DNA from: an uncultured bacterium | Lineage (GTDB): Bacteria > Planctomycetota > UBA1135 > UBA2386 | Direction of reading: 5' to 3' | Length of the DNA stretch: 55,115 nucleotides | Assembly (NCBI GenBank): GCA_937906475.1 | Contig: CALCZA010000080.1 | Span: 1-55,115 of the forward strand | Shown: positions 7,150 through 16,670 of the stretch, in pieces | How the letters are laid out: each line of letters starts with the position of its first letter | Numbering within the stretch: position 1 is the first letter of the stretch | Program-made: the position numbers and the translations under genes | The notes under the pieces: model-generated | What the model saw: only the letters and a program-made list of their open reading frames with translations | The model's database searches: none | Told to the model about the DNA's origin: nothing

Positions 7150-9837
7150 ATGAGTCTCCGTAAGGAACAAGTGCTGTTGATTCTGGTCGTCTTGCTCGGC
7201 GCCTACTACGGCTCGGGCTACTTTGGCTTCAATAAGCTGGTCGACAGGTGGCGCCCGACAGATAAGGAATACGTGGTGCAACCGCGTGAGGCTTCACCGT
7301 TGGTTGAAGGTGTTGCAGATGCATTGGTGCGTCGCGACTTCTTGACCGAGCCCAGCGAAACCCGGCCGTTAGCGCCGCGTGAATTGTCGTTCCCGCCACA
7401 TGCCGCTGCGTCGTTGGCCGCGTTGCCGCTCGATGCTAGTCCCGACTTCCGTCACTCGTGGTTGCTTCGTCAAGATGGCGAGCAGGTGCAGGGCGTGACG
7501 GTTGCTCCTGGTGGCGATGGTTCCGTGTCAAATGGCGGTGCTGGATTAGATTCGAATGAGGCCGAGCCAGGCAATCCAGGCGCGATGAGCCCAGAGCAGG
7601 CTGCCAAACTCTACGACCGGCTTTATGTGGTGGGTCTGAGCGGTGCCTACTACGGTCGAATTGAACCGCAGGCCGGTGTCGATCTGTTCGAGCTTGAGGA
7701 TTCCGGCAACTTCGTGGATGTGAAGTTGCGCATGAAGATGTTCAGCCTCAAGAAGCGCAAGGAAGGCAACACGGTTGAGTTTGGTGGCACCGGTCAGGTG
7801 ATCACTCGGATCATTCTCAAGCAGACCATTCGCAACGAGGTGGCCCGCCACGTGCGCAAGGTCCCTGAAATTGCCAGCGTGCAAAACGAGCGCCTGGAAT
7901 TGATCAAATGGTTGCTTAACCAAGCGCGCACCGAGAGCTGGATCTACGAGGAGGCGCAGAGGCAGGCGCAGATCTATCTGCAAATGTCCGGTGGCAACCT
8001 TGATGGCCTGCGCATCATGCAAGTGGTTCTGCAGGCGACTGGCAGCATCTCGGATGAGCTCGATCTGCTCAACTCCGTCACGGGCGATGCGACTGCGCAG
8101 TCGTTCAAGCTGCAGGGCTTCGGCATCATCAAAGCTCGCCTTGGCCTGTGGCTTGAGGCAGAAGAGAACCTCAAGGAAGCTGCGCGATTAACGCCGACCG
8201 ATGCCCGTGCTCATGGCACGCTGGCTGAGTTCTACCGTTCGCGTGGCCGTAGTCGTGAAGCCGTTGCGGCGGCCGCGCGCGCCGAGGCGACGCTGGGTAC
8301 GGTGCAGGACGAAGAGTTGCGGCGGAAGATCATTCGCACGATCATGAGCTGCCGTCTGTCGATCGGTATTCTCGCCAGCAATAACGACCTCGCTGCGGCG
8401 CCCGCATTCGTTCGCGGCTGCATGCACTACGCCGCCGGCGACATGGCCGCGGCAATGAGTTCGTTCCAGCAAGTTGGCACCGGTCCCGACGCCGCCGCTG
8501 CCCAACTCGGTCGGGCCGCATGCTTGGTCAATACGGATGCGTTCCAGGAAGCTTACGACCTGTTTCTGAGTGTCGCCGATCAGGATCCACTGTTGCGCCA
8601 CCGCGCGATGACGGGGCTCGCGTTGATCTGTTCGCGGATCAGCGACTTCGATTCAGCTCTGACGTTCTTGGATCGCGCGCTGGAAGCGTCTCCGAACGAT
8701 GTTTACGCGCTCTACCTACGCGGTCGTACGCTGCGCCTGATGGGGCAGTTTGCAGCCGCAGAAGAAGCGCTCGCCGCAACGTTGGTGCAGCACGATGACT
8801 TTGTGCACGCCATTGTCGAGATGTCGCTGGTGCAAGCCGGTCTTGCGAGTCAGGCCATCGGAGCCGACCAGGCCGCGTTCTTGATTGGTGCTCGGCGTTA
8901 CATGGACCGCGCTGTCGCGTTGTCGCCGAAGCCCGAACTCGAACTGTTAGAATTGCAGGGTATGCGCGCGTTCGCGGCCGCCGATCGTCGCGGTGCGCGC
9001 TCAGCGTTTGAGCAGGCGGAAGCACTGGCATCGAGCGACGAGATGAATGGCTACGCCAAGGGTTCGCAGTGCGTGGTTTTGTATAGCCGCGGCCGTGTCG
9101 ACGAAGCTCGGCTACGCCTTGAGCGTCTAGAGCGCGATGTCGGTCGCGAAAGCGTCATGGGTAAGTGGGCCGGCGACACCATCAACGCCATTGCCGATCA
9201 CGCCGAAAAGGAAACGCTCGGCGACAGCTTTGACCGAGCGGCTATCGGCGACATCTGGGCGAAGAATCAGGATGGTAGTCTCAGGCCCGAGGTTAAGAAC
9301 GGCCGGATGGTGTTGCAGGGGCGGTTTAAGACCAAGGGAGCCGTCAGTGCGGAGCGCGCCAATGGCGTCAAGCCCGGCAAGAACTTTCTCGCGGTCTCGG
9401 TAACGATGGCGGTCGGCCCGAAGCACAATTCGACGAACTCGATCGCAGGTTTGGCGATCGAAACGCGTCGCGCTCGTTCCGGTGTCGAGTTCTCAGCCCG
9501 CGTTGGTATGTATAACGGCAAGCCCTACGTCGAAGTGATTGACGGCCGCGACGAGAAGGGCCCGATCCGCATCGCGCCATCGTTGACGGTGCCGTTGCGC
9601 ACCGATGGCCCGCAAGAGTTAGAACTGCGAGTGGAACCTCGCACCGGCAACAACAGCAAGCAGTTGCAGTTGCTGGTTTACCTCAACGGCGCGCTGGTGC
9701 TGTCGCACGAACTCAAGCAGTTGAGTGGCAGTACACAAAACGAACTGCGCACGGTGCTGTTCGCCGAAGGTGACCCTGCTGCGCAGGTTGACCTCGCGTT
9801 TGATGACTACAAGCTGGAGCGCCGCAAGGGCAAGTGA
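7150..9837 (+). CDS. Membrane-anchored TPR protein with C-terminal ConA-like (LamG) domain
   Basis: This 895-residue protein starts 3 nt after the GspM-like gene, with an AAGGA ribosome-binding site upstream. Residues about 7-26 form a signal-anchor. A region at about 150-230 (YDRLYVVGLSGAYYGRIEPQ) resembles a small beta domain. Residues about 280-660 are helical repeats of TPR type, with motifs such as AEENLKEAARLTPTDARAHG and FDSALTFLDRALEASPNDVY. From about 690 to the end lies a beta-sandwich resembling the ConA-like/LamG fold (DSFDRAAIGDIW, GLAIETRR, AFDDYKLERR). TPR lipoproteins such as PilF act as secretin pilotins in other systems, but this one is larger and membrane-anchored. It is probably a periplasmic scaffold of the pseudopilus machine. 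A direct carbohydrate-binding role is possible but untested. Confidence 0.85.
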   Translation: MSLRKEQVLLILVVLLGAYYGSGYFGFNKLVDRWRPTDKEYVVQPREASPLVEGVADALVRRDFLTEPSETRPLAPRELSFPPHAAASLAALPLDASPDFRHSWLLRQDGEQVQGVTVAPGGDGSVSNGGAGLDSNEAEPGNPGAMSPEQAAKLYDRLYVVGLSGAYYGRIEPQAGVDLFELEDSGNFVDVKLRMKMFSLKKRKEGNTVEFGGTGQVITRIILKQTIRNEVARHVRKVPEIASVQNERLELIKWLLNQARTESWIYEEAQRQAQIYLQMSGGNLDGLRIMQVVLQATGSISDELDLLNSVTGDATAQSFKLQGFGIIKARLGLWLEAEENLKEAARLTPTDARAHGTLAEFYRSRGRSREAVAAAARAEATLGTVQDEELRRKIIRTIMSCRLSIGILASNNDLAAAPAFVRGCMHYAAGDMAAAMSSFQQVGTGPDAAAAQLGRAACLVNTDAFQEAYDLFLSVADQDPLLRHRAMTGLALICSRISDFDSALTFLDRALEASPNDVYALYLRGRTLRLMGQFAAAEEALAATLVQHDDFVHAIVEMSLVQAGLASQAIGADQAAFLIGARRYMDRAVALSPKPELELLELQGMRAFAAADRRGARSAFEQAEALASSDEMNGYAKGSQCVVLYSRGRVDEARLRLERLERDVGRESVMGKWAGDTINAIADHAEKETLGDSFDRAAIGDIWAKNQDGSLRPEVKNGRMVLQGRFKTKGAVSAERANGVKPGKNFLAVSVTMAVGPKHNSTNSIAGLAIETRRARSGVEFSARVGMYNGKPYVEVIDGRDEKGPIRIAPSLTVPLRTDGPQELELRVEPRTGNNSKQLQLLVYLNGALVLSHELKQLSGSTQNELRTVLFAEGDPAAQVDLAFDDYKLERRKGK

Positions 9838-9842
9838 TTGGC

Positions 9843-10475
9843 ATGAAGCAGCACAAGCAAAACGGATTCACTCTCATCGAGTTGCTGATTGTCATCGGCA
9901 TCATCGGCACGTTGGCCGCGGTGTTGCTGCCGCGCATTCTCGATACTGACCACGCCGCGAAGCGGACCGAGACGGAAGCAGTGATGCTTCAACTCTCGAC
10001 GGCGTGCCAGAAGTTCAGCACCGAGTTCGGTTACTATCCAGGCGACGATCTTAGATACCTGAATAAGAAAGGTGGTCCAGTTTGGAAAACCGACAACGGC
10101 CAGAACACCGGCATCGAATCGCTGCTGGTCATGGTTAGCCAGTCCAAGAAGGGTGGCACCAACCTCAGTGGCCTACGCGACAAGATGACTAACACCGATG
10201 TCGACAAGCATGGCGCCCCGTACCCATTGCTCGACGACATGACGGATCGCATGGAGATCGCCGATGGCTGGAATACGCCGATGGTCTACTTCACGAAGCT
10301 CAACATGAAGAAGTCGCAGTTGGTCGTGCTTGCGATCGACGAAGCGCCAGTCCGGGTCAAGGCCAAGCGCCGCGAAGATGGCACCTACTACGGCGCAAAG
10401 AGGTTCCAAATCCTCAGCGCTGGTAAAGATCTGACGTTTGGCACTGACGACGACATCAGTTTTCCGTCTAACTAG
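9843..10475 (+). CDS. Major pseudopilin-like protein (GspG type)
   Basis: This 210-residue protein has a perfect type III (prepilin) leader: MKQHKQNG followed by FTLIELLIVIGIIG, with predicted cleavage after Gly8 and Glu at +5 of the mature chain. The ATG at 9843 gives a short basic leader. A GTG at 9834 would overlap the upstream stop but adds only three residues. The globular part (KFSTEFGYYPGDDLRYLNKK and the ending LSAGKDLTFGTDDDISFPSN) matches the GspG-type C-terminus, where a D-rich loop binds calcium in known GspG proteins. The D-G-TDDD pattern is consistent with that. GspG builds the pseudopilus shaft. This copy is longer than the usual 140-150 residues because of a middle insertion (about 65-150). 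Confidence 0.93.
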   Translation: MKQHKQNGFTLIELLIVIGIIGTLAAVLLPRILDTDHAAKRTETEAVMLQLSTACQKFSTEFGYYPGDDLRYLNKKGGPVWKTDNGQNTGIESLLVMVSQSKKGGTNLSGLRDKMTNTDVDKHGAPYPLLDDMTDRMEIADGWNTPMVYFTKLNMKKSQLVVLAIDEAPVRVKAKRREDGTYYGAKRFQILSAGKDLTFGTDDDISFPSN

Positions 10476-10494
10476 CCGCCCCGCAAAGAACCCG

Positions 10495-11469
10495 ATGCAA
10501 CACAACCTACCGGATCGTCGGTCGCCCGTCTTGCGGGCACCACAGTCGCGTAGCGCTGGCTTTACGTTGTTGGAACTGTTGGCCGTGATCGGGGTGATCT
10601 CGGTGCTGCTCGGCATCGGTATCGGCTACATCGGCAAGACCGATCCGGACTTGATTTTCGGTTCGATTCTCGCTGGTGAACGCCGCGCCGCGCAAATGAC
10701 CGCGCGGGCCGAAGGCGTGCCAACCGAAGTGATCGTTCGCCCCGGTCTCGAAGCCGAACCGGCGATCGTTCAGGCACACCTGCTGCAGCCGGCGATCGTA
10801 TTCCACTTCGAACCACAGACGCCGGTCATGGATGAGCGCATGCGGCCTGAGCTTGGCGGCGAGGATGTCGTGGCTGGCCGCTTTGGCCATGCGCGTCGTT
10901 CAATGCCTGGTGACAAGACGGCACTGGTGCACTGGGCGGTTGCCGAAGAAGTCGTCGATGCCCGCGATGGCTTTGTTATGCGCGTCGATCTCTATTTGGA
11001 GCGCCGAGGCAGTTGCGTCGTCATCGACATGCCGCCTTTGCTGGAGGTGCGCTTGGACCAGAACCTGCGGCCCGACGTGCGCATGAGCATGACTGAGTTG
11101 GGTGGCGAGAAGGTTCGCAAGAACATGAAGAGTGAGCAGTCGCTGCCGCTGGAACGCTGGGTCACGCTCGAAGTGGGGGCTGATGGCAATTCATTGTGGC
11201 TCAGCGTCGATGGCCGCGATTTCGCGCGTGTCGACGCCGTCGGTTCGCCCGAGCAGACGCCAGAGATGGTGCTCGACGTGTCGCCGAAGGAATCGCCGAT
11301 TCCGGGCCTCGTCGACGAGTTCCGAATCATGGTGTTCGAGTATGCCGCAGCTCAACAGTTGCCGATCGAACTGCAACCGACGCGCGCCTTTCGGTTCACC
11401 TACGACAAGCGTGGTGAACCGATTGATGCTCCGACAATCACTTGGGTAGACCTGGATTCCGATTCATGA
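10495..11469 (+). CDS. Minor pseudopilin-like protein (GspH type) with ConA-like domain
   Basis: From the ATG at 10495 the protein has 324 residues. The prepilin signal ends at Gly22, followed by FTLLELLAVIGVISVLLGIG with Glu at +5. An upstream TTG at 10438 lies inside the previous gene and was not used. The N-terminal helix and early strands fit GspH/FimT-type minor pseudopilins, which are usually about 170 residues. The extra length is a beta-sandwich at about 100-310 with ConA/LamG-like features (ERWVTLEVGADGNSLWLSVD, VDEFRIMVFEY). So a lectin-like domain seems to replace or extend the usual head. The stop overlaps the next gene by 4 nt (ATGA). In assembled pseudopili, GspH sits near the tip. 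Confidence 0.87.
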   Translation: MQHNLPDRRSPVLRAPQSRSAGFTLLELLAVIGVISVLLGIGIGYIGKTDPDLIFGSILAGERRAAQMTARAEGVPTEVIVRPGLEAEPAIVQAHLLQPAIVFHFEPQTPVMDERMRPELGGEDVVAGRFGHARRSMPGDKTALVHWAVAEEVVDARDGFVMRVDLYLERRGSCVVIDMPPLLEVRLDQNLRPDVRMSMTELGGEKVRKNMKSEQSLPLERWVTLEVGADGNSLWLSVDGRDFARVDAVGSPEQTPEMVLDVSPKESPIPGLVDEFRIMVFEYAAAQQLPIELQPTRAFRFTYDKRGEPIDAPTITWVDLDSDS

Positions 11470-14400
11470 TGCATCCATCTGTACACTCGGCGGCCGGTGC
11501 CGAACGAGGTCTCGCGCTGTTGGCGGTGTTGTTTGCACTGACGCTGCTGATGTTGCTGGCGCTACCGTTCGCGATCTCGATGAGTGTTGGTGCTGATGCG
11601 GCGATGCGCGATGTCGAGCAAACCTCGACTGAGCAAACGTCCGCTAGCGTGCGCGCGCTAATGCTTGGGGATGTCGCCTTGTCTCACCCGTCGGTGGATC
11701 CCACCCCCGATTTCGACGGCCGGGATGAGTATCCTCGCGGCGTCGAGTTGCCGGCCTCGTTCTCCGCGCTCGAGGAAGGCGGCAGGGTTTTGCTTGGCGG
11801 CGAAGTGCAGGACCTGCAGCGCTACGCATCGCTCGATTCGATGTCGCCGTTGATGCTCGCTAACGCGATTGGAACGGCAACGCGTTTGGGCCAAGACCTA
11901 GAGCCCGATGCGACCTCGATGGCCGTCGATGACGCGACGGCGCTGCCCGACCAGGGCTACCTCTGGCTCGCCAATGAAGTCGTCAGTTACGACTCGATCG
12001 ATGGCAACGTGCTACAAGGCTTGCAGCGTGGTTTGTTCCGCGGGCAGGGGTTCGCAGATGGCACAGAAGGAGTGGCGACGCAGACTTTGGTACTCGACTA
12101 TCGCTGCGTCCTGGCGGCGATCTGGCCCTATTTCGCTCCCGATCGTGGCGGCAAGCGCGTCTCTTATCGCAGCGAACGCGAAGTCTTGGATATTGGCAAG
12201 GCCGGACTCGGCACGTTCACGATGGGCGAGTTAGATGCGATCGATCGTGTCTTCGCCGTCGAGACGCAATCTGAAACGGCGCCGACCTGGGGCCGCCCCG
12301 AACGCGTCTTCAATGATTTGCAAGGCGGCTTGACGCGCACGCTGATGGTCAAGTCGGCGATGCACCTTAGCGCCGGTAGCACGGTGCGGATTCGCGACCT
12401 GGCCACCGGCCATGTTGAATACGGCATGCTGATGACGGCGTCGACGCAGCGCCCGGGCCAAGCCCAGTTGCAGTTGCCGTCGGTGTTCCAGTTGGGCTTG
12501 TTGATGCCGGTGAGCAGGAACTTCGACCCGGTCGATACGGTGGTGGAGCCGTTGATTCCTGCTCCGGTCAACATCAACACCGCATCGGTTGATGTGTTGA
12601 CGGCCCTGTTGAGCCACGTGCGTCGCAGTGCCAACCTGCGTATCAATCACAACAGCAACAGTCGCACGCCTGCGCCGCCGCACATCAGTCGCAGAGAGGC
12701 GCGTGAGTTGGCTAGCGAGATCGCTGAACTGCGTGGCGATCTGACGCTTGACGGCGAGGCGACGGGCGGTCGGCCGTTCGAGAACTGGAAGGATCTTATT
12801 GATCGTCTGTTCGTGCCGAAACTGCAAGCGTCCGCCAGCAACACGATTCGCAACAAGTGGATCGATCTGTATCGGTGCATGCGAACCGGTCGCGACAGTG
12901 TGCTCGAGATGGGCACGTCACCGATCTGCTTCAAGAGTGGTCCTTGGGTGACCTACCGGGCAGCCGCTAGCCGTTCGCGCAGCCTGATTGCGCCGGGTGT
13001 CGTCGGGCGTCACGAACGCACCGGGCTCGCCGCCGTGTTGCCCGGTTTCCGCATCGAGCGCAAGTGGGACACGCAGCAAGCCTTTGAGGATGCGATGCTG
13101 CTCGATCGCCGTTCGCCCGGTTGGGTGAGTGGTCCGATCAACCTCGGTCACCTGCAGCCGAACCAAGCCGGCAACGATCCGAGCGCGCGCTACCTCGCGC
13201 ACATCATTCCGCACGCCTATCCGAGCCTCGGCCTTGGAGCTGCGCGCTACGCCGTCGACGACGCTGCCGACTCGGGCATTGAGCCATCGGTTGCGATGGC
13301 GCGACGTCGCCGTTGGCCGAATACGCAATCGCCATTGTCCCTGGATTCGTTTGCGACCAACACGCACCGTCGTGGTCGCGACATCAATAAGGAGGGCCCG
13401 TATGTGATGAACAACACCGGGCCGCAGACGGCCGGCAGCACGCCCCCAGCCACGGGCAACCGACGTCACGACCAGATTGCATTTCCGTTCTCAGCAAACG
13501 GTGGCTTCATGGGTCGCTTTGCAACGTCGTTCTGGCTTGAGCCGCAGACGTTGGCGAACTGCATCCTGTTTGACTACGGCGATGGTGACGCTGACCGCAA
13601 TCGCTTGAGTGTGTTGGCACGCGATGGCAACTTGTTGGTGGAGGTCATCGATGAAGCCGGTATCGACCCTAATCCCAGTGATTCTCCAGCGGGTGTTCAG
13701 CGCACCGCATCGCAAGTTGAATTGCCGTTGGCTGAGCTGGCATTGCCAGCTGACACGGCTGTGCATATCAGTGTGTCGGCTCCTACCGGGCGGCCCGCTG
13801 ACTTGTCATTCTTCGTCGATGGTATGACGCGCGGAGAAGCCAAATACCGGACCTATCTGACGGGCGCGTTGCCGGTGTTTGATCCCGGGCTGCAGAATAA
13901 CGCGGTCCCTTACGGCCAAGATCCGAGCGCCATCCCAGGTAACGAGCGCTTCGTTAGCATCCAGGTTGAAAGCACCGAAGACTTTCCGCCAGTCGGCATC
14001 CTGCGCATCGGTCTTGAACTGTTCGAATACTCCTCGATCAACGGCAACTCATTTGAATGCAAGTTCAAGGACTCGCTAGGTGGTCGTGGTTCTCGCCAAA
14101 GAGGGCGTGAGCATCGACCAAATATTCCGACAGACGCGAATGGAGAACCTACAGTTGACTTCAACGATTCACAGTTCAGCGGCGTAAGCCTCGATGTGTT
14201 TCCTGAGCACCCTGCTGGTTCTTTGGTGGAACTCTATGGGTATGCAGCGATTGTTTCCGAAGATACGCCGATGATGGTCGGCGGCACTACGCTGAGTGGG
14301 TCGTTGGGTGCGTTTGCCGTTGCTCGCGCTTTTGTTGACAATCCGGACGAGATCTCGATTACTCCGCCAATGGGCCCGCCGATTAGGGTTGGAGTTGGAT

Positions 14401-16670
14401 TCGATGAGACTTGGAGCGGTGATCTGCAACTCGCTGATCCCATTCCTAGTGGCGACAACCAGCCGCCAGACGAAGGCCAAGTAGAGATCATCGATGCATT
14501 CTCAACGTCGGGTGGTTACGCGCTGATCATTCAGGATCGCATCAGCTTTGAAGCGAACGTGCCAGGTCAGATCGGTGGTGCGCCGACAGAAATTGGCGGC
14601 ATGGAGTTGGTCCGTTATCAGTCACGACAAGGGCACAAGTTGATTGGTGTTGAGCGGGCGCAAACGTTGCCCGGTCAAGACAACCAGATCGACACGCAGT
14701 TGTTCGATCAGACGGCACGTAAGTTCGTCACGGATTTCAACAACAACTGGACTCTTCAAGGGGGGCAAGGCACCTGGGATGACCTGCCCGCGCGGATTGT
14801 TTGGGTGGTGCCGGTGTCGATTCCGGTGCAAGGCACCAACACCCTTTGGGATCCAGCGGTAACGATGATGAGCGAATGGGTGCAGCTACTTCCGGCTGGT
14901 GCTGACCAAGACACAGAGTGGGTTCGATACGATGCGATCGCTGACAACATGCACTTGGTGCGTGGTAACCGCGCTGCTTGGGCCAACGTCTACCGTGAAC
15001 TAACGCGCAGCACGAGTCGGAGTACGGTGCAGGTTGGAACCTTGGGGCCGAACCAAACCAACACGGAAGACATTCTGGAGCCACCGTGGGGTCAGGTCGA
15101 TCCAGCAAGTGGCTTCATTGGCTACACGCCCCAGCTTGAAAGCACGTTCCCGCAGATTCATTGGGCGCGACGGCGACTGGCGTTCCGCGGTGATCCTTTC
15201 ACAGGCACTTCGTCACATCCTCAAAACAACGCGAAGGTGCTGCAGTGTCATCGCATCAGCATGCGGCGCTGGGGTAATTACAGCGCCTACAGTGGCCGCA
15301 TTGGTCGTCACGATCGCGTCGCTCTTGTGCAAGGATCGGTTGCCAATGGCTCAGATCGACCAACCGTTGAGTGGCATACGGTTAACTGGCAGGCCTACCG
15401 GTGGAACTCTGACAATTTGCAGGAGAACCGCACGCCGCCTGAGTTGCTTGGGCCATGGCCGTTCCAGTTGATCGGTTTGCGTGATAATGTGAAGAGCCTT
15501 TACCAAGGTCCTGCACAAGGCACGGTGCTTGAAGACTCGCGCATGTATGACCGCATCGTTAAGTTCCCAAGTGGTGAACTGCCGGCGGCGTTCTGTGCTG
15601 AGCCGAGCATTGGTGCGGGCGTTGGTGGCGATCAACCTATCCAGGGAATCGTCGATGAAGTCGAAGTGATTGCTCACATCGCGCAGGATCTAGTTCTCGA
15701 AGAGATCATGGATGCGAATGCGCAGCAATTGACCACCAACCCTCTCTACTACAACAACTCGATTGGTGCGGTGTGGGCTGGTCGTGATCTCAGCGCCAAC
15801 TATCCGGAGAACGGCGGGCTGATTCAGGTCGACGACGAAGTGATGGCCTACTCGGCGCGCGCCAATGGCGTGTTCACGATTGCTCAGAACGGTCGCGGCT
15901 TGTTGAACACAGAAGCGCGCGGTCACGATCGTGGGGCCCGCGTTAAGTTCTTGACGCACCGTGCGTGTGCGATTCTCACGGGCGGAGTCGGCGGCACTGA
16001 AGCCGTGATTCCTGTGCAGGATGTCACGCCGCTGCCCATTGCCGGCACGCTGTTGATGGGGCAAGAACTGCTGCACTACACGTGGAGCCGTAACAGTGCC
16101 AATACGCTCGAGATGCCTAACTGGTATCCGCCGAACGAAGACGGCACCATCGAGACGGGCACCAGTTCCGCGCGCGGTTTGTTCCGCGGCCGCTACGGCA
16201 CGCAGTCACAAGGAGCCGGTGCTGGGGAAGTCGTGATCTCGTGGCCGTTCCGCTATTGGGATCGCTACGCCGAGTTCAGTGACGATCCGGAACTCGCCTA
16301 CTCGCAGCTGACGACCAACGAAGCGCCGGTGTTCTTCCGCGACCTCCGGTGGCGCGAAGAGACTACCGACTCGCGTGTCCAGGTGGTCTGTCGCGTGCGC
16401 ACCGACTCGCTCGCGCCTTGGACCGCAGAGGCTTCGGCGTTCCCGGGCTTGTGGGAGTTTGTTGGCAAACCAGCAGACGGCGCCGCGCACAAACTCAATC
16501 GCGGCGCGTCGCGTCTCGAGATTCGTTTCCAAACCGTCTACCAGCCTGGCTGCGTTGACCTGCAGGCGTTCACCCAGCATGGCTGGAAAACGTCGGCGCG
16601 GGTCGAAGACGTGCGGATTCAGTATGAGGGCCAAAGTCGCATCTTCGACGAACAGGTTACGGCGCGATGA
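11466..16670 (+). CDS. Giant GspK-like minor pseudopilin with lectin-like and repeated beta modules
   Basis: The ATG at 11466 overlaps the previous stop (ATGA) and gives 1734 residues against about 320 for ordinary GspK. The leader ends in ERG at 13-15, followed by LALLAVLFALTLLMLLALPF with no Glu at +5, the known hallmark of GspK. The GspK helical-domain motif INTASVDVLTALLS is at about 367-381, with the companion ENWKDLIDRLF at about 440. From about 480 on the protein departs from GspK. It has a ConA/LamG-like sandwich at about 670-800 and several copies of a short module with the pattern G-x-hydrophobic-x-I-x-x-E-x-x-x-Y (about 150, 830, 1045, 1140, 1450, 1515). The start and stop overlap its neighbours by 4 nt. 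It probably forms or caps a large pseudopilus tip. Ligand binding is inference. Confidence 0.87.
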   Translation: MMHPSVHSAAGAERGLALLAVLFALTLLMLLALPFAISMSVGADAAMRDVEQTSTEQTSASVRALMLGDVALSHPSVDPTPDFDGRDEYPRGVELPASFSALEEGGRVLLGGEVQDLQRYASLDSMSPLMLANAIGTATRLGQDLEPDATSMAVDDATALPDQGYLWLANEVVSYDSIDGNVLQGLQRGLFRGQGFADGTEGVATQTLVLDYRCVLAAIWPYFAPDRGGKRVSYRSEREVLDIGKAGLGTFTMGELDAIDRVFAVETQSETAPTWGRPERVFNDLQGGLTRTLMVKSAMHLSAGSTVRIRDLATGHVEYGMLMTASTQRPGQAQLQLPSVFQLGLLMPVSRNFDPVDTVVEPLIPAPVNINTASVDVLTALLSHVRRSANLRINHNSNSRTPAPPHISRREARELASEIAELRGDLTLDGEATGGRPFENWKDLIDRLFVPKLQASASNTIRNKWIDLYRCMRTGRDSVLEMGTSPICFKSGPWVTYRAAASRSRSLIAPGVVGRHERTGLAAVLPGFRIERKWDTQQAFEDAMLLDRRSPGWVSGPINLGHLQPNQAGNDPSARYLAHIIPHAYPSLGLGAARYAVDDAADSGIEPSVAMARRRRWPNTQSPLSLDSFATNTHRRGRDINKEGPYVMNNTGPQTAGSTPPATGNRRHDQIAFPFSANGGFMGRFATSFWLEPQTLANCILFDYGDGDADRNRLSVLARDGNLLVEVIDEAGIDPNPSDSPAGVQRTASQVELPLAELALPADTAVHISVSAPTGRPADLSFFVDGMTRGEAKYRTYLTGALPVFDPGLQNNAVPYGQDPSAIPGNERFVSIQVESTEDFPPVGILRIGLELFEYSSINGNSFECKFKDSLGGRGSRQRGREHRPNIPTDANGEPTVDFNDSQFSGVSLDVFPEHPAGSLVELYGYAAIVSEDTPMMVGGTTLSGSLGAFAVARAFVDNPDEISITPPMGPPIRVGVGFDETWSGDLQLADPIPSGDNQPPDEGQVEIIDAFSTSGGYALIIQDRISFEANVPGQIGGAPTEIGGMELVRYQSRQGHKLIGVERAQTLPGQDNQIDTQLFDQTARKFVTDFNNNWTLQGGQGTWDDLPARIVWVVPVSIPVQGTNTLWDPAVTMMSEWVQLLPAGADQDTEWVRYDAIADNMHLVRGNRAAWANVYRELTRSTSRSTVQVGTLGPNQTNTEDILEPPWGQVDPASGFIGYTPQLESTFPQIHWARRRLAFRGDPFTGTSSHPQNNAKVLQCHRISMRRWGNYSAYSGRIGRHDRVALVQGSVANGSDRPTVEWHTVNWQAYRWNSDNLQENRTPPELLGPWPFQLIGLRDNVKSLYQGPAQGTVLEDSRMYDRIVKFPSGELPAAFCAEPSIGAGVGGDQPIQGIVDEVEVIAHIAQDLVLEEIMDANAQQLTTNPLYYNNSIGAVWAGRDLSANYPENGGLIQVDDEVMAYSARANGVFTIAQNGRGLLNTEARGHDRGARVKFLTHRACAILTGGVGGTEAVIPVQDVTPLPIAGTLLMGQELLHYTWSRNSANTLEMPNWYPPNEDGTIETGTSSARGLFRGRYGTQSQGAGAGEVVISWPFRYWDRYAEFSDDPELAYSQLTTNEAPVFFRDLRWREETTDSRVQVVCRVRTDSLAPWTAEASAFPGLWEFVGKPADGAAHKLNRGASRLEIRFQTVYQPGCVDLQAFTQHGWKTSARVEDVRIQYEGQSRIFDEQVTAR

